Assembly (NCBI GenBank): GCA_025464045.1
Contig: JAODBQ010000078.1
Location: 1 to 10,210, forward strand
Reading direction: 5' to 3'
Length of the DNA stretch: 10,210 nucleotides
DNA from: Ilumatobacteraceae bacterium
GTDB taxonomy: Bacteria > Actinomycetota > Acidimicrobiia > Acidimicrobiales > Ilumatobacteraceae
Part shown: positions 1 to 6,188 of the stretch, in pieces
Layout: each line of letters begins with the position of its first letter
How positions within the stretch are numbered: the stretch's first letter is position 1
The notes under the pieces: generated by a model
Told to the model about the DNA's origin: nothing
The model's database searches: none
The model's input: only the letters and a program-made list of their open reading frames with translations
Translations under genes and position numbers: made by a program

Positions 1-78
1 GGCGCGCTTCTTGCCGATGCGTTCGAGGAACGCGTAGCCGCTCTCGATCGCCTCGTTTGCCGTGTTGGTCATGGTCAC
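1..78 (-). CDS. Partial CDS, N-terminus only, unidentified; possibly a transporter component
   Basis: Only the first 26 codons lie in the window; the gene continues beyond the left edge. The start is chosen as GTG (76-78) because a GAGGAG ribosome binding site sits 5 bases upstream. An in-frame ATG two codons later (70-72) is possible but 11 bases from that site. The visible peptide begins MTMTNTANEAIESGYAFLER and is charged and hydrophilic, with no signal peptide or membrane segment yet. It starts 9 bases after the livF stop, so it is probably co-transcribed with livG-livF. That position would suit a permease or another component of the same importer, but nothing in the 26 residues proves it. 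Confidence 0.55.
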   Translation of the reverse strand, partial: MTMTNTANEAIESGYAFLERIGKKRA

Positions 79-87
79 GGTCGCTCC

Positions 88-846
88 TCAGTAACCCAGG
101 TAGGCCTTGCGGACCCCGTCGTCGTGACGGAGGTCGTCGGCTGTTCCGGTCAACACGGTCTCCCCGGCCTCGAGCACGTACGCCCGATCGGCGATGTCGA
201 GCGCGAGGTTGGCGTTCTGCTCGACGATCAACATCGTGATCCCTTCGGTCGCGTTCATCTCGCTGAATCGCTGGAACAGCCCCTGCACGATGATCGGCGC
301 GAGGCCCAGCGACGGCTCGTCGAGCAGCAGCAGCTTCGGGCGCGACATCAGCGCACGCGCCACGGCGAGCATCTGCTGCTCGCCGCCGGAGAGGCTGCCG
401 GCCAGCTGGTGGCGACGTTCGCGCAGGCGGGGGAAGACGCCGTACCACTTGTCCATGTCGGCGGCGACCCCCTTGTCCTTGCGGATGTACGCACCGGCGA
501 GCAGGTTGTCGTCCACCGACAGGTCGGAGAGCGTGCCGCGGCCCTGGGGCACGTGGGCGACGCCACGACGGGCGATCTCGGTGGTCGACTTGTTGGAGAT
601 GTTGACACCGTCGAGCACGATCGAGCCCTTGGTGGAGACCATCTGGCAGAGGGCCCGTAGCGTCGTCGTCTTGCCGGCGCCGTTCGCCCCGAGCACCACC
701 ACCACCTCGCCGCGACCGACGTAGAAGTCGACGCCGTGCAGCGCCTCGATCTGCCCGTAGGAGGCGCGCAGCCCCGAGACGCTGAGCATGCTGTCGCTCG
801 GCCCCGAGGTCGTACCGGAGGTCAGGCTGGTCTCGTCCACGGTCAT
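88..846 (-). CDS. livF: Branched-chain amino acid ABC transporter ATP-binding protein LivF
   Basis: 252-residue cytoplasmic ATPase that would power uptake of branched-chain amino acids or related solutes, pairing with LivG on two permeases (HAAT family). Seen in the protein: Walker A GANGAGKT at 53-60, Q-loop Q101 in the motif HVPQGR, signature LSGGEQQ at 152-158, Walker B LLLLDEP at 172-178, and the motif VEQNA near 208-212. In that motif Q replaces the switch histidine, which is characteristic of LivF. The ATG at 846 overlaps the livG stop (ATGA) and has GGGAG 7 bases upstream, so I prefer it over Met20, which would begin the conserved domain directly. The first 19 residues are a Ser/Thr-rich extension. 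Substrate identity cannot be read from the ATPase; urea or amide importers of the same family are alternatives. Confidence 0.93.
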   Translation of the reverse strand: MTVDETSLTSGTTSGPSDSMLSVSGLRASYGQIEALHGVDFYVGRGEVVVVLGANGAGKTTTLRALCQMVSTKGSIVLDGVNISNKSTTEIARRGVAHVPQGRGTLSDLSVDDNLLAGAYIRKDKGVAADMDKWYGVFPRLRERRHQLAGSLSGGEQQMLAVARALMSRPKLLLLDEPSLGLAPIIVQGLFQRFSEMNATEGITMLIVEQNANLALDIADRAYVLEAGETVLTGTADDLRHDDGVRKAYLGY

Positions 847-1604
847 TTGGTCTCTCCCAGGTAGGCCTCGATCACCTTCGGGTTCCGCGCGACATCGGCG
901 GGCAGGCCGTCGGCGATCCGCCGACCGAAGTCGAGGACGACGACGTGGTCGGAGATCCCCATGACCATCGCCATGTGGTGCTCGACCAGGAGCACGGTGA
1001 GGTTGTACTTGTCGCGGATGGTGCGCACGAGATCACCGAGTGCTTCGACCTCGCTGTGGGTCAGACCACTCGCGGGCTCGTCGAGCATCAGCAGCTTCGG
1101 ATCGCCGGCGAGCGCGCGGGCCAGCTCGATGCGCTTGAGCGTGCCGAACGGCAGGCCGGTCGCCTTGTTGAACGCGACGTCCGCGAGGCCGAGGTCATCG
1201 AGCAGGTCGAAGGCCTTGATCGCCAGCTGCTTCTCCTCGCGACGCGAACCGACGCGCAGCGCGGACGTGAGCAGGCCCGCCTTGGACTTGGTGTGGGCGC
1301 CGACCATGACGTTCTCCAGCACGGTCAGCCCCGGCCAGAGGGCGAGGTTCTGGAACGTGCGGAAGATCCCGATCCGCGAGATGGTCGAGGCACGTGTGGT
1401 CAGCACGTCCTGACCGTCGAACGTGATCCGTCCGGCCGTCGGGTTGTAGATCCGGCTGATGACGTTGAACATCGTCGTCTTGCCGGCGCCGTTGGGGCCG
1501 ATCAACCCACAGATCTGACCGGCCTCCACACTGAACGAGAGGGAATCGAGGGCGGTGACGCCACCGAAACGGACCGTGACCTCATCGACGTCGAGAACAC
1601 CCAA
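843..1604 (-). CDS. livG: Branched-chain amino acid ABC transporter ATP-binding protein LivG
   Basis: 253-residue ATPase, partner of LivF in a HAAT-type importer. With numbering from the TTG at 1604: Walker A GPNGAGKT at 36-43, Q-loop Q85 in FRTFQN (typical of LivG), signature region LPFGTLK at 151-157, Walker B LLMLDEP at 171-177, and switch motif VEHH at 207-210. The signature departs from LSGGQ, as LivG proteins often do. The reading frame is open to a GTG at 1637 (264 residues). I prefer the TTG because GAGGGGG lies 6 bases upstream of it and the product then starts MGVLDVDEVTVRFGG, like other LivG proteins. The gene's last four bases overlap livF (ATGA), implying translational coupling. 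It is first in its operon, with a possible promoter at 1655-1684. Confidence 0.92.
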   Translation of the reverse strand: MGVLDVDEVTVRFGGVTALDSLSFSVEAGQICGLIGPNGAGKTTMFNVISRIYNPTAGRITFDGQDVLTTRASTISRIGIFRTFQNLALWPGLTVLENVMVGAHTKSKAGLLTSALRVGSRREEKQLAIKAFDLLDDLGLADVAFNKATGLPFGTLKRIELARALAGDPKLLMLDEPASGLTHSEVEALGDLVRTIRDKYNLTVLLVEHHMAMVMGISDHVVVLDFGRRIADGLPADVARNPKVIEAYLGETK

Positions 1605-1654
1605 ACCAAGCCCCCTCAGGATGGTGACACCGGACACACCCCCGGCGGTTGGGG

Positions 1655-1684
1655 ACCATAAACGAAGTGACGGGGCGAAATCAA
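1655..1684 (-). promoter_or_regulatory. Possible sigma70-type promoter for livG-livF
   Basis: On the minus strand, TTGATT (1684-1679) and TATGGT (1660-1655) are separated by 18 bases, each matching four of six consensus bases. The region is less GC-rich than its surroundings. A transcript would start near 1648, leaving about 44 bases before the preferred TTG start at 1604, enough for the GAGGGGG ribosome binding site. Predicted by eye only. Confidence 0.3.
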
Positions 1685-1739
1685 CGCTTTGCGGATGATG
1701 CGTCCTCAGAACCTCCGATGACGTCGATCTCGCCCGCTG

Positions 1740-2579
1740 TCAGTAGCCGAGCCGCTGCACCCTGTCGGCGCGGTGCTGCCAATCCTTGTCCACCTTGACG
1801 AACAGCTCGATGAAGGCGCCGGGCGGCAGCTGAGCCCGGACGCGCTGTCCGACCTCCTTCAGCACGGCACCGTGCTTGCCGATCACCATGCCCTTCTGGC
1901 TGTCGCGCTCGACGATGATCTCGCAGCGCACGCGTGGCCACTCCCACTCGGTGACGCGGGTGGCGATGCTGTACGGCAGCTCGTCGTGGGTCACCGCCAG
2001 GAGCTGCTCGCGCACGAGCTCGGCCACCCAGGTCTCCTCCGGCACGTCGCGCACGGTGTCGCCCGGGAAGTACAGCGGCCCCTCGGGCATCGCCGCGACG
2101 AAGTACTCGAGGAGCTCTGGCACGCCGTCGCCGGTACGTGCCGACACGGGGTAGTACGCCGCGGCGCCGAGCGACGCCGTCGACGTGAGCTGCGACAGCA
2201 CGGTCTTCGGGGCGACGCGGTCGATCTTGTTGACGATGACGATCGCCGTCGAGAAGTCGAGGTGCGAGGCGACCCACCGGTCGCCGCCGCCGTACGGCTT
2301 CGTGGCATCGATCACGAGGCAGACGACGTCGACATCGGCGACGCTGTCCAGCGCGGTCGCGTTCACCCGCTCGCCGAGCGCGGTGACCGGCTTGTGCAGG
2401 CCCGGCGTGTCGACGAAGACGATCTGCGAATCAGGACGGGTGAGCACCCCGCGGACGCGGGTGCGCGTCGTCTGCGGCTTGTCGCTGACGATCGACACCT
2501 TCTCGCCGCACATCGCGTTGACCAGGGTGGACTTGCCGACGTTGGGTCGTCCGACCAGGCTGACGAACCCGCTGCGCAT
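1740..2579 (-). CDS. era: GTPase Era (ribosome assembly, 16S rRNA-binding KH domain)
   Basis: 279-residue Era, a GTPase that binds the 3' end of 16S rRNA during 30S maturation. Seen: G1 GRPNVGKS (10-17), switch region KPQTTRTRVRG (34-44), G3 DTPG (57-60), G4 NKID (117-120), G5 SA (146-147), then a C-terminal KH domain with GKHG at 234-237 and the family ending VDKDWQ...RLGY. Length is slightly below the 300 or so of E. coli Era. The frame is open far upstream, but that stretch is a shadow of the lipoprotein and kinase genes. The ATG at 2579 puts G1 at the usual place, 9 residues in. No Shine-Dalgarno sequence is visible; a TANNNT element exactly 7 bases upstream allows leaderless expression. 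It lies 77 bases after the lipoprotein gene, same strand. Usual era neighbours (ybeY, recO) are absent here. Confidence 0.96.
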   Translation of the reverse strand: MRSGFVSLVGRPNVGKSTLVNAMCGEKVSIVSDKPQTTRTRVRGVLTRPDSQIVFVDTPGLHKPVTALGERVNATALDSVADVDVVCLVIDATKPYGGGDRWVASHLDFSTAIVIVNKIDRVAPKTVLSQLTSTASLGAAAYYPVSARTGDGVPELLEYFVAAMPEGPLYFPGDTVRDVPEETWVAELVREQLLAVTHDELPYSIATRVTEWEWPRVRCEIIVERDSQKGMVIGKHGAVLKEVGQRVRAQLPPGAFIELFVKVDKDWQHRADRVQRLGY

Positions 2580-2586
2580 CGTGCTG

Positions 2587-2592
2587 ACGCTA
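2587..2592 (-). promoter_or_regulatory. Possible -10 element for leaderless era transcript
   Basis: TAGCGT fits the TANNNT pattern and ends exactly 7 bases before the era ATG, the spacing seen in actinobacterial leaderless promoters. No ribosome binding site is visible before this ATG, which agrees with leaderless initiation. A six-base degenerate match is weak evidence, and read-through from the lipoprotein gene is also possible. Confidence 0.2.
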
Positions 2593-2656
2593 CCGGCGCG
2601 GCGGCCGTGCGCCGGCTCGGCACCTCGTGCAGCGGGCGAGCTGCCTGCCCGCGACG

Positions 2657-3463
2657 TCAGCCGTTCGCTGTCGACGTCGGCGGTCCGGGCCCGGCGGTCG
2701 GCTGACCGATGACGGTCGTCGTGACCGCCGCCGCCGTCGTGGCCGGGGCCGTCGTGACCGGCCCCGTCGTGACCGTAGGGGCGGTGCTCTCGGACTGGCC
2801 GACGACCAGCGAACGGTAGTCGGCACGGCTGACGGCGCGGTCGGGCTCGCTCTGCTCGCCGCTGCCGAGGATCACCCCCGTCGGCTCGCCACCGCGGAAG
2901 AAGCGCACACCGCCGATGCCGCGCTGGCTGGTGAGCGTCAGCACGATCTGGCCGATCGCGCGGACCTGGTCCGCCTGGGGGATGTTGTCGAAGAAGGTCA
3001 CGGGCAGATCGACCCATGCCGAGCCGTCGCCGCGGTCGACGACGCCGATCGCGGGTGTCGCCGGCAGGGCGCTGCGCAGGCCGGCACCGGGCGCGCCGAG
3101 GTTCGCCGGGCCGGCCTGCAGCGCCGCCATCACCTGACCCAGCGAGGCGGGACTGGTCAGCGGCACGGACGTGCTGTTCAGCTGACTGCCGGAGACGAAG
3201 TACAGGTAGACGTTCTCGGTCTGCACGATCGTCGTGGTCGCCTGCTCGACGCTGCTGGTGCTGCTCTGGGCGACGATCGTGCTCGTCGTCGTGGACGTCG
3301 ACGTCGAGGTGCTCGGCCGGGTGTCGTCGAGGCCGAGGCCGACGGCGATGCGCTCGGGGCCACCGCTGTCGCGCACCCCGCAGCCGGCGACGAGTGCGAG
3401 CCCGATCCCGAGGGCGACCCCGATCCACAGCGTGCGCCGTCCGAGCCCGCCGCTGGCGCTCAT
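2657..3463 (-). CDS. GerMN-domain lipoprotein, short LpqB-like
   Basis: 268-residue predicted lipoprotein. Residues 1-28 form a lipoprotein signal: twin Arg at 9-10, a hydrophobic stretch 12-26, and lipobox LVAGC with the lipidated Cys28. Residues about 48-80 are a Ser/Thr-rich linker. Residues about 84-205 match the GerMN fold in pattern (VYLYFVSG..., LGQVMAALQAGP, ...GSAWVDLP..., AIGQIVLTLTS...GGVRFF). Residues about 215-268 are a Thr/Pro/Ala-rich low-complexity tail encoded by short direct repeats such as CCGTCGTGACCG (2749-2760, 2764-2775). The ATG overlaps the kinase stop (ATGA), so the two are probably co-translated. In mycobacteria and corynebacteria the GerMN lipoprotein LpqB follows mtrB and modulates the kinase. 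This protein sits in the same place but is under half the length and has no beta-propeller. Its role as a kinase partner is inferred. Confidence 0.85.
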   Translation of the reverse strand: MSASGGLGRRTLWIGVALGIGLALVAGCGVRDSGGPERIAVGLGLDDTRPSTSTSTSTTTSTIVAQSSTSSVEQATTTIVQTENVYLYFVSGSQLNSTSVPLTSPASLGQVMAALQAGPANLGAPGAGLRSALPATPAIGVVDRGDGSAWVDLPVTFFDNIPQADQVRAIGQIVLTLTSQRGIGGVRFFRGGEPTGVILGSGEQSEPDRAVSRADYRSLVVGQSESTAPTVTTGPVTTAPATTAAAVTTTVIGQPTAGPGPPTSTANG

Positions 3464-4842
3464 TCGCTGATGTCCCCGAACGTGACCTTGAACTGTGCGC
3501 CGCCGCCGGCACGGTCCTCCACCCAGGCCTCACCGCCGTGAGCCTGGGCGTGTTCGGCGACGAGGGCCAGGCCGAGACCGGTGCCGATGCGGTGGCGCGC
3601 TGCCGAACCACGTGCGAACCGCTCGAAGATCCTGACCCGCTCGCTGCGCGCCACGCCGGGCCCCGTGTCGCTGACGGCGAGCACCATGCCGTGTCGGCCG
3701 TAGGGCGCAGCACTGATGCGCGTCGGGCCACCGCCGTGCTCCTGGGCGTTCTCGAGCAGGTTGGCGAGGATCCGCTCGAAGCGCAGCTTGTCGACGCGCG
3801 CCGTCGACGGGAGCCGTGTGTCGACGTCGATCGGGGTGTCGCCGAACCCGTAGCGATGGGTGATCCGCGAGATCAGCTCGGTGAGGTCGACCGGTTCACG
3901 GTGCAGCTCGGTGGAGCCGGCGTCGATCCGCGACAGCTCGAGCAGGTCCATCACCATCTGGTCGAAGCGCCGGACCTGGCCGACGACGACGTCGAGCGCC
4001 TGCTGGCTGCGGTCGGGCAGGTCGGCGCGACGCGCGTCGAGGACCTCGACGGCCGCAGCCAGCGCGGTGATCGGCGAGCGCAGCTCGTGGCTGACGTCGG
4101 AGGCGAAGCGCACCTCGCGCTCGATCCTGGTCTGCACCGCGTCGGCCATCTCGTTGAACGAGCTGGCGAGGAGCGCCAGGTCGGGATCGCTCTCGGGCGC
4201 CATCCGCGTGTCCAGACCGCCCGAGGCGATCTCACCGGCAGCCTCGGAGACGCGCGACAGCGGCCGCAGCAGCCGCCGGCTCGTCGACCAGCCCAGGCCG
4301 GCGGCGAACAACGTGGTCACCCCGGCACCGATGGCGAGGGCTGTGGCCAGGTAGCGCAGCGTGCGGTTCGTGTCGGCGAGGGAGAACGCCTCGAAGTACT
4401 GGGCATCGGCCGCCCGGATGTAGACGCCGACGGCCACGTACGGCTCGCCGTCGCGGCTGAAGTGCTGCAGCCCGCTCTGTCGCTCGGCGACCATCGTGCG
4501 CAGGTCGACCGGGAACGCGGTCTCCAGGAAGCCCTGATCGGTGAAGTACTCCCGCGGGCTCGCGTCCGTCTCGACGAGGAGGAAGGCCGCACCCTCGGTG
4601 CGCAGGTCGCGCACCTGCGTGCCGATGTCGGTGGGGTTGAGGAGCAGCGACGTCTTCAGCGCGTTCGCGTTGTTGAACGCCTGCGTGCGCGCCACCGAGT
4701 TGCGCTGCGAGGTGAGGAACGAGCGAGCCAGCGCGTACGTGACGACGGCGAGGGCGAGGCTGGCGACGAGCGCGGTGAGGCTGAAGAACAGGGTGACCCG
4801 GGTGCGCAGCCGCATCTTGCGACGGCGGACGGGACGGGACAT
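3460..4842 (-). CDS. Sensor histidine kinase, MtrB-like
   Basis: 460-residue membrane kinase. TM1 about 16-38, an extracytoplasmic sensor region about 39-162 without Cys, TM2 about 164-184, HAMP about 186-240, HisKA with phospho-acceptor H252 in FASDVSHELRSPIT, and an HATPase domain with N-box NLLENAQEH (361-369), G1 DTGPG (392-396), F-box FERF (406-409) and G2 GTGLGL (420-425). The FASDVSHELR...FDQMVMDLLELSRIDAG pattern is like actinobacterial MtrB. Start: the ATG at 4842 has no good ribosome binding site; an in-frame ATG at 4860 adds MRHTVA and has only AGG 4 bases before it. Open frame beyond that is a shadow of the STAS gene. It lies 65 bases after the STAS stop and overlaps the lipoprotein start by 4 bases. 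The likely partner is the divergent regulator at 5474, inferred from proximity and MtrA/MtrB resemblance. Confidence 0.93.
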   Translation of the reverse strand: MSRPVRRRKMRLRTRVTLFFSLTALVASLALAVVTYALARSFLTSQRNSVARTQAFNNANALKTSLLLNPTDIGTQVRDLRTEGAAFLLVETDASPREYFTDQGFLETAFPVDLRTMVAERQSGLQHFSRDGEPYVAVGVYIRAADAQYFEAFSLADTNRTLRYLATALAIGAGVTTLFAAGLGWSTSRRLLRPLSRVSEAAGEIASGGLDTRMAPESDPDLALLASSFNEMADAVQTRIEREVRFASDVSHELRSPITALAAAVEVLDARRADLPDRSQQALDVVVGQVRRFDQMVMDLLELSRIDAGSTELHREPVDLTELISRITHRYGFGDTPIDVDTRLPSTARVDKLRFERILANLLENAQEHGGGPTRISAAPYGRHGMVLAVSDTGPGVARSERVRIFERFARGSAARHRIGTGLGLALVAEHAQAHGGEAWVEDRAGGGAQFKVTFGDISE

Positions 4843-4873
4843 CGCCACAGTGTGGCGCATCGCGCCTGGCGCG
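4843..4873. promoter_or_regulatory. Two adjacent perfect dyads at the kinase start
   Basis: Plus-strand CGCCACA-G-TGTGGCG (4843-4857) has 7-base arms around one base. CGCGCC-T-GGCGCG (4861-4873) has 6-base arms around one base. Their centres are 17 bases apart and both lie in the STAS-kinase gap, directly upstream of the kinase ATG at 4842. One-base loops fit protein-binding dyads better than RNA hairpins. If the kinase starts at 4860, the first dyad is coding. The function is unknown, and the second could be chance in GC-rich DNA. Confidence 0.35.
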
Positions 4874-4907
4874 ACAGGTGCGTCGGCCGCGACGACGGGC
4901 GTGCTGC

Positions 4908-5264
4908 TCAGGCGGCGAACGAGACGAGCGGCACGGCCTGCTCGTCGGCGCCGACCACCGGCGCGAGCGTGTCGAGGTCGGCCAGGACCAGTTCCGTGCG
5001 CATGATCAGCTCGGTGCAGACGAACGCCAGCCGACGTCCCTGTGCTGTTGCGGCGCGCGCGATGTCGCGCAGCGCGTCGAGCCCGATCTCGGAGATGTGC
5101 GACACCGCCGAGAGGTTCACGAGCAGGCCGTAGCCGCTCGGAGCGGCGCTGCAGACGTCGCGCAGGAGCACCGTGTGCTGCGCCTCGACCAGCGACCCGT
5201 CGACGTGGGCGATGAGGACGTGACGGTCCGTGTCGGTGTTCAGCGCGACGTTCGGGTTCGACAT
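4908..5264 (-). CDS. STAS-domain protein, anti-sigma-factor-antagonist-like, with Glu at the phospho-Ser position
   Basis: 118 residues, one STAS domain across the whole length: first strands HVLIAHVDGSLVEAQ (15-29), central strand GLLVNLSAVSHISEIGLDAL (46-65), helix, then GRRLAFVC and a last helix ending DEQAVPLVSF. In canonical antagonists (SpoIIAA/RsbV) the loop reads D-S-S-G, with the first Ser phosphorylated. Here it reads S58-E59-I60-G61, so the acceptor position is Glu. The ATG at 5264 is set by CAGGAG 6 bases upstream; the frame stays open to 5354 but that extension (MPHRQRRSWHVRG...) has no such site. No partner anti-sigma kinase is in the window. It is first in the minus-strand set leading to the histidine kinase, so it may act with it. 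Antagonist function is a family inference, and constitutive binding is a guess. Confidence 0.85.
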   Translation of the reverse strand: MSNPNVALNTDTDRHVLIAHVDGSLVEAQHTVLLRDVCSAAPSGYGLLVNLSAVSHISEIGLDALRDIARAATAQGRRLAFVCTELIMRTELVLADLDTLAPVVGADEQAVPLVSFAA

Positions 5265-5473
5265 CTGTGTCTCCTGCGGCTCGAGATCCCCGATGACGAG
5301 GAGGAACAGGTGTGGCCCGCGAACATGCCAAGAACGCCGCTGCCGGTGAGGCACCAGGGGGAGGAAGGCACCCCACCGAGGCAGCGTGAACGCTTGTATG
5401 TTGTGCCGCGAATGTGACGGGACGACGCTGTCCGTGTGCGTTTTTTGTAACAGATCGAAGGGAGTTGCCCAGC
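5265..5473. promoter_or_regulatory. Divergent intergenic region between STAS gene and response regulator
   Basis: 209 bases without a gene, the longest such stretch. It holds the STAS ribosome binding site (CAGGAG near 5272, minus strand) and that of the regulator (AAGGGAG, 5458-5464, plus strand). The right half, about 5391-5455, is richer in A/T than the genes. A weak -10-like TATGTT lies at 5397-5402 (plus), with no convincing -35. TGTGAC (5413-5418) and TGTAAC (5446-5451) lie in the same orientation 33 bases apart; on the minus strand they read GTCACA and GTTACA, like the half-sites reported for MtrA. No terminator, RNA gene or long dyad was seen. Confidence 0.5.
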
Positions 5474-6157
5474 GTGGACAGCCTGTTGTTCATCGAGGAC
5501 GACGATGCCATCAGGGTGGCGCTGTCGCTCGCGCTCGAGGACGAGGGCTACGAGGTGCGCCAGGCAGAGGACGGGCGCGGCGGGTTGCGCGCGTTCACGG
5601 ACAAGGAGCCGGACCTGGTGCTGCTCGATCTGCGCCTGCCCGACATCTCCGGGTTCGAGGTGTGCCGCACGCTGCGCTCGACCAGCATCGTGCCGATCAT
5701 CATCGTCACCGCCCAGACCGACACGTACGACCTGGTGGCCGGTCTCGAGGCGGGCGCGGACGACTACGTGACCAAGCCGGTGGTGCCCAAGGAGCTCGCC
5801 GCGCGCATCCGGGCCGCGCTGCGCCGCGTGCACCTCCACGACACCCCGGCCACGGCGCGGTCGAGCCGCTTCGGCGACGTCGAGCTGCGACGCGAGCAGG
5901 GGATCGCGCTCAAAGGAGACCTGGAGCTGAACCTGACGAAGACCGAGTTCCGGCTGCTGTGCGAGTTCGCCGACCACGTCGGGATGGTGCTCTCGCGCGA
6001 TCAGCTGCTGGAGCGGGTGTGGGGCTACGAGTACCTCGGCGACAGCCGCCTCGTCGATGCCCACGTCCGCCGCCTGCGGGTCAAGATCGAGGACCACCCC
6101 GACGATCCGAAGCTGATCGTCACCGCTCGCGGCATCGGCTACCGCCTCCTCCCGTAG
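5474..6157 (+). CDS. OmpR-family response regulator, MtrA-like
   Basis: 227-residue two-domain regulator, close to the 228 of M. tuberculosis MtrA. Receiver domain about 1-115: acidic pocket E8/D9, phospho-acceptor D52 in LLDLRLPD, T79, switch Y98, and K101-P102 (KPVVPKEL, where many have KPF). Winged-helix domain about 130-227 contains NLTKTEFRLL, LLERVWGYEYLGDSRLVDAHVRRLR and TARGIGYRLLP, closely resembling the MtrA C-terminus. The start is GTG at 5474, with AAGGGAG 9 bases upstream, giving MDSLLFIEDDD. The frame is open back to an ATG at 5414, but those 20 residues look unlike a receiver start. It is the only plus-strand gene here, divergent from the STAS-kinase-lipoprotein set, and presumably receives phosphate from the kinase at 3460-4842. 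An orphan OmpR/PhoB-type role remains possible. Confidence 0.94.
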   Translation: MDSLLFIEDDDAIRVALSLALEDEGYEVRQAEDGRGGLRAFTDKEPDLVLLDLRLPDISGFEVCRTLRSTSIVPIIIVTAQTDTYDLVAGLEAGADDYVTKPVVPKELAARIRAALRRVHLHDTPATARSSRFGDVELRREQGIALKGDLELNLTKTEFRLLCEFADHVGMVLSRDQLLERVWGYEYLGDSRLVDAHVRRLRVKIEDHPDDPKLIVTARGIGYRLLP

Positions 6158-6171
6158 TCAGCCGTAGTCGG
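6152..6171. repeat. Two-copy 10-base tandem repeat at convergent gene ends
   Basis: CCGTAGTCAG (6152-6161) is followed by CCGTAGTCGG (6162-6171), one mismatch, then a partial CCGTC. The first copy contains the regulator's TAG stop (6155-6157). The convergent gap to the AtuA-like stop is only 31 bases, and no hairpin-plus-T-run terminator is seen in it. Confidence 0.5.
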
Positions 6172-6188
6172 CCGTCCCGTCGTGGATC

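Noticed and set aside
2713..2775. Short direct repeats such as CCGTCGTGACCG, considered as a repeat array
   Set aside because: They encode the Thr-rich low-complexity tail of the lipoprotein (VTTx units). There is no regular repeat-spacer structure, so this is not a CRISPR or regulatory array.
1740..3731. 663-codon minus-strand frame ending at the era stop
   Set aside because: Only the last 279 codons code for Era. The upstream part is Arg/Pro/Ala-rich shadow sequence over the lipoprotein and kinase genes, both of which have clear domains in other frames.
3016..5133. 705-codon plus-strand frame
   Set aside because: It is antisense to the kinase, lipoprotein and STAS genes, has Arg-rich low-complexity translation without recognisable motifs, and reflects high GC removing stop codons.
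5345..5355. Short dyad GGTG-AGG-CACC in the divergent gap
   Set aside because: Four-base arms are expected by chance in this composition, and no promoter element is positioned relative to it.
5240..6097. 285-codon minus-strand frame antisense to the response regulator
   Set aside because: It covers the regulator's well-conserved receiver and winged-helix domains and shows no domain of its own; a shadow of high-GC coding sequence.
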